Shown here in pieces: positions 33,349-43,100 of a stretch of DNA of 64,000 nucleotides (position 1 is its first letter; each line of letters begins with the position of its first letter). Below the pieces are notes generated by a model. The model saw only the letters and a list, made by a program, of their open reading frames with translations, did no database searches and was not told where the DNA came from. A program made the position numbers and the translations under genes. The DNA comes from Notospermus geniculatus (taxonomy: Eukaryota; Nemertea; Pilidiophora; Heteronemertea; Lineidae), in contig NMRB01000609.1 of the NCBI GenBank assembly GCA_002633025.1, forward strand, positions 15,894 through 79,893, given 5' to 3'.

Positions 33349-33444
33349 GTCGACTGTTCGTCCACTGTCTCGTTGTACCGTTGACGTTACTATATGGAAT
33401 AAACATCATTTGGAAAACTGAAAATGGAATCGTTGTCATTAACA
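33349..33444 (+). repeat. Second fragment of the BEL/Pao LTR
   Basis: From GTCGACTGTTCGTCCACTG to GTTGTCATTAACA it nearly matches the last 96 bases of the LTR at 30569-31046, including the AATAAA. No coding part is attached. Confidence 0.9.
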
Positions 33445-34050
33445 CCACAACTTTTCCATTGTCACATCATGCCCTGGCAAACCTGAACAATTGAAAAGTT
33501 GTGGCTCAACCAGAGTTCAAGATAATCTTCGTTGGTGCATATACGGCCCTTAGAGCCGTCTCGCGCGTGAGAACCCTCACATGCAGAGTAGCCGTTCTCT
33601 GCTTGATCGTTTCCTCGGCGCTCTGCTGTCAGAGAGTAAACTTTCAAGTGGAATCTTCATCGATGTTGGACTAAAATCACCAATGCCTTCACTTTGCTCG
33701 ATCCTGATCAGCAACAAACTCGTGTTCTCTCAAGTTGAGAAGTCCCTTAAGATCCGCTAGGCTCCCACGTGCTCAACACTCTTTTTTTCTTGTGAAGAAC
33801 GAACTCCGCAGCTGAGCCTCGTGACAGCGTCTTTGTAGACATCACTTTGAGATCTTATGATTGTACGTGTTTAACTAGAATAAAGCCAGAAAATCTTAAA
33901 TTGGCCCACTGAAGGAAAAAATTGGCCAACGACTTCTAGTTCAAAGGAATAGAGTTTGTGTTTGCTGTCGTGCTTTTATACCCTTTTTCACACATTCCTG
34001 TTAGATATCATTCTCTTCGTAGTCCTCACGTGGTTTCTTTGTGCATGTAC

Positions 34051-35123
34051 TTTTTAGCTCACTGGGGTGAGCTATTACGATGGTGCAGCGTCCGTCGTCC
34101 GTCGTCGTCCGTCGTCGGCGTCCGTCGTCGTCCGTCGTCGTTGTCCGTTAGCAGGGCACGTTTCGTAACCGCTGGAGCTATTGATCTGAAACTTGGTACA
34201 TATATACCCCTAGGTCAGATGACNNNNNNNNNNNNNNNNNNNNNNNNNNNNNNNNNNNNNNNNNNNNNNNNNNNNNNNNNNNNNNNNNNNNNNNNNNNNN
34301 NNNNNNNNNNNNNNNNNNNNNNNNNNNNNNNNNNNNNNNNNNNNNNNNNNNNNNNNNNNNNNNNNNNNNNNNNNNNNNNNNNNNNNNNNNNNNNNNNNNN
34401 NNNNNNNNNNNNNNNNNNNNNNNNNNNNNNNNNNNNNNNNNNNNNNNNNNNNNNNNNNNNNNNNNNNNNNNNNNNNNNNNNNNNNNNNNNNNNNNNNNNN
34501 NNNNNNNNNNNNNNNNNNNNNNNNNNNNNNNNNNNNNNNNNNNNNNNTATGGCCGCCAGGTGGCGTAACCTGAAAATCAAGTAAGTGCTATTACTCAGGA
34601 ACGGCTTGACGCAGAGTGCTCAAATTTGATATTTACCTCCATCTAGATGACCTTTACATGCATGTCAAATTTCGGCCTGATTTGACTTCAAACATGGCCA
34701 CCAGGTGGCGTAACCCAAAAATCATCAAAGTGCTGTAACTCAGGAACGCCTTAACCCAAAGCGCTCCAATGTGCTATGTGGCCCCCTGCATATGACCTTT
34801 ATGTCCATGTGAAGTTTCGGCCCGATCGGACATCCAATATGGCCGCCAGGTGGCGTAACCCGAAAATCATCAAAGTGCTTAACTCAGGAACGACTTGACC
34901 CAAAGCACTCCAATGTGCTATGTGGTCCCCTGCAGATGACCTTTATATGCATCTGAAGTTCCAGCCCGGTCGGACATCCAATATGGCCGCCAGGTGGCAT
35001 AACCCAAAAATCATCAAAGTCTTTTCTGGGAATGACTTGACCCAGATTGCTCATAACTGATATGTACCTCCCTCTGTCATTAGACTATTATGTCCAACCC
35101 AGTGAGCACATGGTCCATGGACC
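34051..35123 (+). repeat. Pearl/HINE-like dispersed repeat, copy 2 (with N gap)
   Basis: It starts TTTTTAGCTCACTGGGGTGAGCT, then a CGTCCGTCGTC microsatellite, then an N gap at 34224-34547. At least four tandem cores follow, marked by ATGGCC(G/A)CCAGGTGGC at about 34549, 34693, 34839 and 34982, so the period is close to 145 bases. It ends GTGAGCACATGGTCCATGGACC. GCTCAC near the start and GTGAGC near the end are inverse. Confidence 0.8.
34224..34547. other. Assembly gap
   Basis: Run of N inside the tandem cores of a dispersed repeat, a likely assembly collapse point. Confidence 0.99.
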
Positions 35124-36025
35124 ATTTCATTGGAGGAAAACGGTCTAGTTCTGATATAATTTCTATAAATATGCCTGTGGCGTGTGCCTCCTCCAAACGT
35201 AATCTTTGTATCCCAACTTAGATGTGAATATCCGTCATAAGCTTTATTCGCAGTCTTTGAATAATAACCCGAGCAAAAACTGTTCAGTTTCAAATGACAA
35301 CAAAGACCTCGTAATGCGCTGAATTCAACCCAAACCGAATGAACTTTGAAAAATAGACACGAAATATGAATACAGCTTATATTTTCACTTTTGCACAAAG
35401 GGTTTGTAAATTTGGTAACTTTTTTCTAATGGCTCATGTTTCAGCTTAGGAGTAATGACCGAAGAAAGTTTCATTTTTAGATATTTTCTTTTTGCGTAGT
35501 GGCTGTATCATCTTTCTAGTATAAACCTATATCAGTGTTAAAGATTAATTTGACATGAGTCGTGACAGTGGGTTGAATTGGATTCAGGTTGGAAGCACCA
35601 AGTTGTAACATAGACTGGAGTTGACTTTCTGACGGCACGGTTTCTCAAATGGTGCAAGCGGTTAAGTTCACTTCGTCTAAAGAACTCTGCGAAGCCAAGG
35701 AACTTCTGCAGTTCGTAAAGGATGAAGCTTTATTGGAAACTTTTTCTTAATGTGTCGATTTGTATTAGTTTCAACAGAATTCGTTCAAATCCCTCTGAAG
35801 ATTCCTCAACGCCTTGAAGCATGCCAGTGTATTGGAGGTCTTCCAATCACTCACTTAAAAAATCCAGGCAAAATCGTGCTTTGTTTGGTATTGGGAAGCC
35901 TACACATCATGGTTTTGCATTGAAAAAGTTATGTCAAATGCAAAAAGGAAGTCACCATATGGCAAACATTTTGTCGCCTCCAACGTTTCACACCTCCTTT
36001 AGTTCTTTCTCTCAGTATCCCTAAC
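35124..36025. other. No supported gene; GPCR upstream region
   Basis: No exon or element is supported between the dispersed repeat and the GPCR start codon. The promoter of the receptor gene presumably lies here or further upstream, but no core element can be named with confidence. Confidence 0.4.
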
Positions 36026-37018
36026 ATGAATTCTCCACCTCCGGATGAACGCCACGCGCTCTCTTCCGTCGACGACAAAATTTTCTCCGCCATTTTATTC
36101 ACTGTCGACATCGTCTTACCGCCGTTACTAATAATCTTCGGCTTGTTTGGGAATTTGCTTTCCTTCCTTGTCCTCCGCCAGCCCCAACACGCCAAACAAA
36201 CAACATGCTTTTATATGAGGATTCTGGCCGTCTTCGATAGCATGATTCTCCTTTTAAAGGTAACACTTCGGACTGCAATCAACTACAACCCTCACGTCAT
36301 GCTCGGCCCTGAATTCGGGGTGTACGTCTGCCCAGTTAACGCCTTCGTCAATTGCACTTTTGGATTTTCAAACTGGACCATCGCAGCAATGACGTTTGAT
36401 CGCTTCATCGCTGTCAAGTTTCCGTTGAAAGCGGCATCACTCTGTACAATACACAGATGTAAGGTGTCGGTCACTGTCAATTTCATCGTCTGTTTTCTTT
36501 TAACAATACCTCATTCTTTGCGTAATGCAATCAACGAATTGGCTGTCGTCCAGAAGGAGATTTGTACCGTTTCGGACCCCCTCCCGCCGTGGTGGGACAA
36601 AACAATGGCTTTAGTTCACTCAACGTGTCTATTCACTATCCCTTTCTTCACCATCTTAGCTTTCAATATCTTGATAATGCTGGCACTAATTGACCAACGT
36701 ATACAGACAGCTAAACTCCAGCTGCAAAGCAACACAAAGAAGGAAGGTCACATCACCGTCCTGCTCTTCGCTATCACGTTTATTTTCTTCGTAACGAACA
36801 TACCCTGGTCGGTTGACCAGTGGATTTGGGACCTGAAGCTTTTGGATGCGAATCACTGGCTTGGTCGGAGGTTACGGAAAGTTGTGTATGAGATCGAGGT
36901 CTTTTTTCTCTTTGTGAATCCGTCCATTAATTTCTACATCTATTGCCTTGCTTGTCAGAAGTTCAGGCAGGACATTAAGGCGATGATATGCGGTTGTTTG
37001 AAAAAGCCGAAATCCTGA
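36026..37018 (+). CDS. Class A (rhodopsin-like) GPCR, peptide-receptor type
   Basis: An intronless 330-residue frame with seven hydrophobic segments. TM1 (about 22-50) has N43 in FGNLL. TM2 has D71 (AVFDSM). C102 and C180 could form the TM3-loop disulfide. The DRY motif reads DRF (125-127) in TFDRFIAVKFP. TM6 has P260 in TNIPW, so the usual CWxP tryptophan is replaced by Asn. TM7 reads NPSINFYIYC (298-307), with NFxxY in place of NPxxY. Cysteines at 322 and 324 in the short tail could be palmitoylated. This variant set is typical of FMRFamide-like and other invertebrate neuropeptide receptors; the ligand cannot be told. The Met at 36026 gives a normal short N-terminus of about 20 residues. 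It is the only complete single-exon gene in the window. Confidence 0.9.
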   Translation: MNSPPPDERHALSSVDDKIFSAILFTVDIVLPPLLIIFGLFGNLLSFLVLRQPQHAKQTTCFYMRILAVFDSMILLLKVTLRTAINYNPHVMLGPEFGVYVCPVNAFVNCTFGFSNWTIAAMTFDRFIAVKFPLKAASLCTIHRCKVSVTVNFIVCFLLTIPHSLRNAINELAVVQKEICTVSDPLPPWWDKTMALVHSTCLFTIPFFTILAFNILIMLALIDQRIQTAKLQLQSNTKKEGHITVLLFAITFIFFVTNIPWSVDQWIWDLKLLDANHWLGRRLRKVVYEIEVFFLFVNPSINFYIYCLACQKFRQDIKAMICGCLKKPKS

Positions 37019-39118
37019 TTGGTGCACTAATCAGCAGCATTCCATAAGAGCACGTTGCATGTCACATTTGTTTCATTTTAGATGGGTAAAAAGGTTCCGT
37101 GGAAAATTTCGCAAACGGTGTCTCAGAACTGTTGAATTCATTTGGTTCTCGGAGCTAAGTTCATTGATAAACCCCATACAGACTCATCATACAGAAGACA
37201 GACATGCATTCCATTTTTGGCCATAGAAAATTTGTTTCCCAATGATTACGTGACATTGGACAGTTAAGAAGGTCTGTCAAATTCACATGGTCATTGTTAA
37301 ACAACTGCAGGAGATCCTCTTCGCTTCCTCCCAAAAGGTTACTTATCTTTTTCGAAATCCAGGGGAACCCTCTTCGACATTTCAACTCGACTTGAGGCTG
37401 GGTTAAAAAATAAAATATATTTATAAAATATTTAATGCCGTTGATATCTTATTCATTACACTTCTGGTAGCTCGACTTGAAAGTGCCAGCCTGAAGAAGA
37501 CCCCGTTGGGGTCGAAAATTTGCTAAGATTCTGGAAATTGACTTCCTGTTTATCATCGTTGATATCTGCTACATGTATAAGGGTACAATATGTTGGGATC
37601 ATGTCAAAGGAACGGTGTGCTCTTACGACCCAACACATGTTGGATGCTTACAGCTCCTTTCGCATCTCAGAAGGATATTGTGATCTTGATGCAAGGACGT
37701 AAGTGAATCCAATAACTGAACCTTTGTCAGCCCACATCAGCATTATAAACTACCTTTGAAAAAGTCGTATTGCTTTTCAATAGTTACGGGGCCAGATTAC
37801 AATGTTTAATGTTGTGTGCGCTTCAAGGGGAAATATGTACCGGTATCATAACTTTCAAAGTGCTGTAATGATTTGAAAGGCAATTTTTGTTGGAGACTGT
37901 GAAACCTTACATGTAGATGTCAAGTATTTCGTGTGCAATGTATTTATGCTATTAACGTACCCGCAGGAAACTTGTGGTTCTCCGTTACTTCACTTTAGCA
38001 TAACAATGCGAGATTGTGCAGAATTGTCCGATATCTAACTGACATCAGGCAGCTTGGCTATCAAGTTTAATATCAGTTTGATACCAATCATAATGCCTGA
38101 AGTCACCTGGGTATCAGTCTTCGAGATCATGAGTGATTTATCTCATGGTCGTGGCCATGACCAGTATGTGCATGTTGAGAGTGCAGTTTGGTCTCCACCC
38201 ACGTATCAATTTATCACATCAATAAAATGTGTTGTGGGATGGAAGTTGCACAGATTGGATCAATGACGTCAAGTAGTCCAATCAATCTATGACTATCTCA
38301 TGGTAAGTATCAATGATTGAATAGTTGGTTATCCAGTTGGATCTTATAGGCCTACATTGCACATTATACTTTTCAATTCAGAGACGGACCCATACATTGA
38401 AAATTACTGTATACAGTTTGCACAGATGGACCCGTACGTAATGTAGCTTTACGTACATCGCAATGACAGTTGCCCAGATGGATCTGTACATCGTACATAC
38501 TTTACCGCACAGTTGTTGCATGGACCCATACATGCCATTCATTGCACATACACCGCCAAGAAAAGTTATTTTGATCACCAGGAGACTTGCCAACGAAAAG
38601 AAATTCTCATTGAATAAAGGTCATTAAAGAGTTAATTGGCAATCTTCCTTTACCATCTGCTGTAACGCGCTGGTCTCCCAACAATCTGCTTCATTTATCC
38701 TGCATCCTGTGAATAAGACATGTCTACCGGAAGTCTCCAGTCTCCAACCCAGCTGTACAAAGTGACGAGCCGCCATGCTGCATTCGATGGCCCGGCTTCT
38801 TATGATCTTCAACCTTCTGTAGCAGGTGCAAATGCAAATAGCTGGTTTATTTGAAGCCTCTTATGTCTCTGTAATCATGCTGTTTAATAAGGTAACGTGT
38901 GTACTTGGTCATTCAAAGGCCATTTCTTGGATGACTTGTTTGCCATGGTTACTGAGGGACGTTACTGAGCAACATTCCGTCGATACTCTAAACTTTCGAC
39001 ACCTTGTGTAAATTCTTTATTCAAACCATTAACATGTATGTTCTGCGAGACCCTTTGTATGAGAACGCCCATTTCTACAGTACTTCGCAGAAGACGTATT
39101 GAGATGTGAAAAAAGAGG
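37019..39118. other. No supported gene; one foldback arm
   Basis: At about 37480-37560 a single arm of the foldback family at 22447-22904 occurs (CCAGCCTGAAGAAGACCCC, GGTCGAAAATTTGC, TCTGGAAATTGACTTCC, GTTTATCAT). Near 38380-38530 the words GGACCCATACAT and GGACCCGTACGT recur irregularly. I see no exon. Confidence 0.5.
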
Positions 39119-40384
39119 ATTTTTAGCTCACCTGTGGTGAGCTTATACAATGGTTGTGCGTCCGTCGTCCGTCGTCGGCGGCGTCGTCGTCGTCGTCGTC
39201 GTCGTCCGTCGTCGTCCGTCGTCGTCCGTTAGCAGGGCACGTTTCGTAACCGCTGGGGCTATTGATCTGAAACTTGGTACATATATACCCCTAGGTCATA
39301 TGACCTATGACAACAAGTTTCGGTCCGATTCGATTCTTGGCTTGGCCACCAGGTGGCTAAAACTGAAAACACAAAAAGTGCAATAACTCCTGAACTAATG
39401 ACATGATCATCTCCAAATTTTTATCATAGGTGTATCTAATGAGGATACATAACATATATAACGGGTTTTTGATTTGACCTACTTTTCAAGGTCACAGAGG
39501 TCAAAGTTCAAAATTTTTCCTTTTGGTGGCACGTTTCGTAACCGCGGGTGCTATTGACCTGAAACTTGGTACATATATACCCCTATGTCAGATGACCTAG
39601 TACACCAAGTTTCGGTCTGATTCGACTCTTAGCGTGGCCACCAGGTGGCAGAAACTCAAAACACAAAAAGTGCAATAACTCCTGAACTAATGAGTGGATC
39701 ACCCCCAAATTTTTATCATAGGTGAATCTGCTGAGGGTACATTACATATATAAAGGAGTTTTGGTTTGACCTACTTTTCAAGGTCACAGAGGTCAAAGTT
39801 CAAAATTTTGCCTGTTGGTGGCACGTTTCGCAAGTGCTTGGGCTATTGACCTGAAACTTGGTACGTATACACCCCTATGCCAGATGACCTATGACACCAA
39901 GATTCAGTCCGATTCGATTCTTGGCTTGGCCACCAGGTGGCCAAAACCAAAGCTCAAAGCCTAGTAACTCCTGAACTGTTAACTGGATTGTCTCCAATTG
40001 TTTGTCAGAGGTGTATCTAATGAGGATACATGACATTATGAAAAGAGTTTTTGATTTGATCTACTTTTTACAGTCACAGAGTTCAAGTTCCAAATATAGC
40101 CATTTTAGTGGCATGTTTCATGGCTATATGGCCCTATTCTAACATGGTGTGATCATCTATGTGTACTGTAGAGCAAATTTTTGTCCAATTGGAATGCAAT
40201 TAGTGGTTACCAGGCAGCCGTCTTGGAAAATCGACGTCATAAATTCTCAAGCTAGAATGTTTTGACCTTGAAATTTTGACCGTAAATCATGACCCTGGAA
40301 CTCACGGCCTGGAGCATTTCGATTTTACATTTGTCATTTGTTCTTCTGGTACGTTCACACAGGTGAGCACATGGTCCATGGACC
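39119..40384 (+). repeat. Pearl/HINE-like dispersed repeat, copy 3 (most complete)
   Basis: It starts TTTTTAGCTCACCTGTGGTGAGCTT, then a CGTCGT/CGTCC microsatellite (about 39160-39230). Three long tandem cores follow, each starting GGCACGTTTCG and carrying GGCCACCAGGTGGC at about 39344, 39637 and 39928, a period of about 292 bases. It ends GGTGAGCACATGGTCCATGGACC. The GCTCACC start and GGTGAGC end are inverse. Confidence 0.85.
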
Positions 40385-40995
40385 ATTTCATTATGGCTTT
40401 TGTTATCAGCAAGATAACAAAAGAAGATAGAAGTGGGAAGAACTACATGAAAATTATGATATGAAGAATTCTGTAAAACCCAGGAAAGATTGTATAACGC
40501 GTGGCAGAAAGTCTCTCGGGTCATTACAAGTGAGTGCTATCACTCAGGGCCACTGAAAACTGAGTGCTGTTGACCCAGATTGATCGATCTTTTATATTGA
40601 TTACAGTCCATAAATATATTCAATTCATCGAACGAAAACAAAACAGAGGGCCCTAAACTATATGTTCTCGATAATCTTTACCGTATCGCGTTTGCTTATT
40701 GCAATCTTCTATGCCATAGTGATAAATAAACAACGTTATTTTTTAAAATTCTTTGATCCTGTTTTTATAGTTTACTTGTTAATACCTCAAAATAAGTGTT
40801 ATGATTCATAATCACATTGCTAATATGCGTTTTTAATGGGCAGCATCAGGAGGATTTTGAAAGGAATCGATCACCTACATGTAGTGTGCGGTGTCGACGG
40901 TATCTAAATATATGGAGATGATTCTTAGAATCACAATACGTGGTGATATTGCATATACTTTCAGTGAACTTTATGCTAGAACAGACTGCACAAAC
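40385..40995. other. No supported gene
   Basis: AT-rich intergenic sequence with no exon or repeat boundary that I can support. Confidence 0.4.
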
Positions 40996-41346
40996 TAAAG
41001 GCACCTCTCCACGGGAGAGTTTTCTCGCAGAAGTTGGCTCACAATGGGCAATTCACCATTACTAGTATTTGTTCCTGACGGCTTACGCTGAGACCAGTGA
41101 CACAAACAACTGCTCATATTGTTGAGTTGCCCATAGAGAGCCAACTTGCGCGAGAAAACTCTCCCGTGGACAGGCGCCTGTCCACGGGAGAGTTTTCTCG
41201 CGCAAGTTGGCTCTCTATGGGCAACTCAACAATATGAGCAGTTGTTTATGTCACTGGTCTCAGCGTAAGCCGTCAGGAACAAATAATGGTGAATTGCCCA
41301 TTGTGAGCCAACTTCCGTGAGAAAACGCTCTGGAGAGGCGCCTTTA
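40996..41346. mobile_element. Head-to-head dimer of a palindromic MITE
   Basis: A monomer of about 178 bases, bounded by AAAGGCACCTCTCCACGGGA and TCCCGTGGACAGGCGCCT, is followed by an inverted second copy joined at CAGGCGCCTG (41171-41180). Each monomer also has its own inverted ends (GAGAGTTTTCTCGC, GTTGGCTC). The whole 351 bases can therefore fold as one giant hairpin or as two smaller ones. No coding capacity. Confidence 0.9.
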
Positions 41347-41949
41347 GAAGTACATGTATACGAAATTGAAATGTCAGCTGAGTACCAAAATCCATGGAGC
41401 TCTTGTTATAATAGAAGTCGTCATGTGACCCTCAGGTAACAGTGGAAAAGTGTAGTATAATGAATTCAGATGAAGAAGTTACCTGATAGTATCAGAAATC
41501 ATAACATCGAGAAAAAAGGAAATCAATTAAACATGTCTAAAGGCCCCACATCCTCGCCGCAGAGTTTCAAGAATAAACTCAGTATATTTCGAATACCACC
41601 TACGACGCTGGCTTCTTTATATGGAAATCATTTTTCATTTCGCGTCATAATTTGAGCCGCTGTCTGATTATTACCTGTGTGATGTTCTAATAAGCGGTAT
41701 TATGTGTTGAGATTGTGGAGTAGTCTTATTTAAATGTCACTGTCTGAGGCAATTCTGTTATCTTTCTTTTTATACAAAAGTAAATTATTTACTCTTGGAT
41801 GTTTTAACAAATAGAACTTCTCATATTCTATAGCAATTGAAATTAAAACTTTGAAAATAAACAAATCATGTTTTTAGGATTTACGAAGATTTTTCTTATG
41901 TCACCCCAACATTTTAATAAAAATCCTGTTGAAATCATCAAATTGCTCT

Positions 41950-42180
41950 TTCTTGACCAGAATGAAGCTGATTTTTTCTCCAATGTTCAGAATGAAGCTC
42001 GTTTTTTTTCAATGTCCAGAATGAAGCTCATATTTTTCTCAAATGACCAGAATGAAGTTCATTTCTTTCTCCAATGACTAGAATGAAGTTCATTTTTTTC
42101 TCCAGTAACAAAGATGAAGCTCATTTTTTTCTCCAATGACAAGAACGAACCCCATTTTTTCTCCAACGACCAGATTGAAG
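41950..42180 (+). repeat. Minisatellite of about 30 bases
   Basis: Imperfect units CAGAATGAAGCTCATTTTTT + CTCCAATGAC repeat about seven to eight times, with variable T-run lengths. Open frames here read as repeated NDQNEAHFFS and are artefacts of the repeat. Confidence 0.85.
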
Positions 42181-42766
42181 CCTGCCTATCCAATCACTAC
42201 ACCGCTGAACACTACAACTGTATACTTTCACAGCTTCGCCAATGGCGTGCATTCATCTGCTTTACAGGAAGACAGAAGCTCCATACAGTGATCCCAGATT
42301 CACCTTCACTAAATTGACTAATCTCAACTGGATTAATTTCAATCAATTCCTGATGAACTGCATTAGGAAAGCTTTTGTTCCGTTCCTTCTCCTGATCCTT
42401 ATATAAAAGCCATTTGCTATAATTAGCCGTTTCAATTAATTCCTCTAGCCCTTGGCTGGTTTCAGTACGTTTCTTGGAGCTGGCAAGAAACCTGAATGAA
42501 GCGTCTTGACGGTGATCCATGTATTTCAAACAGTCTCAGATTGCTGTAGTGTGATGCCTTTGGCTTGTTGCTGCTTGAATCAACTGCTGCCAGGTATTAG
42601 TGATGATATATTCGTCTTTCAAAGTGTCACATCTGTAACATTAATGATAATAATGATAGGACTAGTGTTACAGCCATATCCAATTATTGAGATTGTTCGA
42701 AGCAGTGTGGCCAATGGTGATGCTCCGTCTCGCGCGAGTTGGCTGAAACCATTTGGCAGGAAATCA

Positions 42767-43100
42767 TTTTTAGCTCACACCTTTTTGAGCTACATGGACA
42801 CATACTGGGTGTCCGTCATCCATCGTCCTCCGTCGTCGTTGTCGTCATACATGTCATAGTCCGTCACCAGGACACGTGTCGTAACCGCTGGCCCTATTGA
42901 CACCAAACCTGGTCCAAATGTGGCCCTAGGTCCGATGACATCGGACGCCAAGTATCGGTCCAATTTGATTCCTGGCTAGGCCACTAGGCGACCAGAACAG
43001 AAAACCTAACCCTAAAATTTCTCCTGAACGAAGAGATAGGTCTTCACCAAAATTTTTTCGGAGGTATATCTCATTGCCATAATGCTTTTGAAGTCCCGAT
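42767..43100 (+). repeat. Pearl/HINE-like dispersed repeat, copy 4 (short, decayed)
   Basis: It starts TTTTTAGCTCACACCTTTTTGAGCT, then a degraded CGTCCTCCGTCGTCGTTGTCG stretch, then one core (GGACACGTGTCGTAACCGCTGG, GGCCACTAGGCGACC). The 3' terminus is not recognisable. Confidence 0.6.

Noticed and set aside
41955-42180. Repetitive plus-strand frames rich in NDQNEAHFFS resembling a low-complexity protein.
   Set aside because: They follow the minisatellite unit and change frame with T-run length; there is no start or splice context.
42212-42529. A 105-codon minus-strand frame with protein-like composition (hydrophilic, KWLLYKDQEKERN).
   Set aside because: It overlaps the edge of a minisatellite, has no recognised domain, no clear splice signals and no neighbouring exons. 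It could be a fossil transposon gene but cannot be supported.
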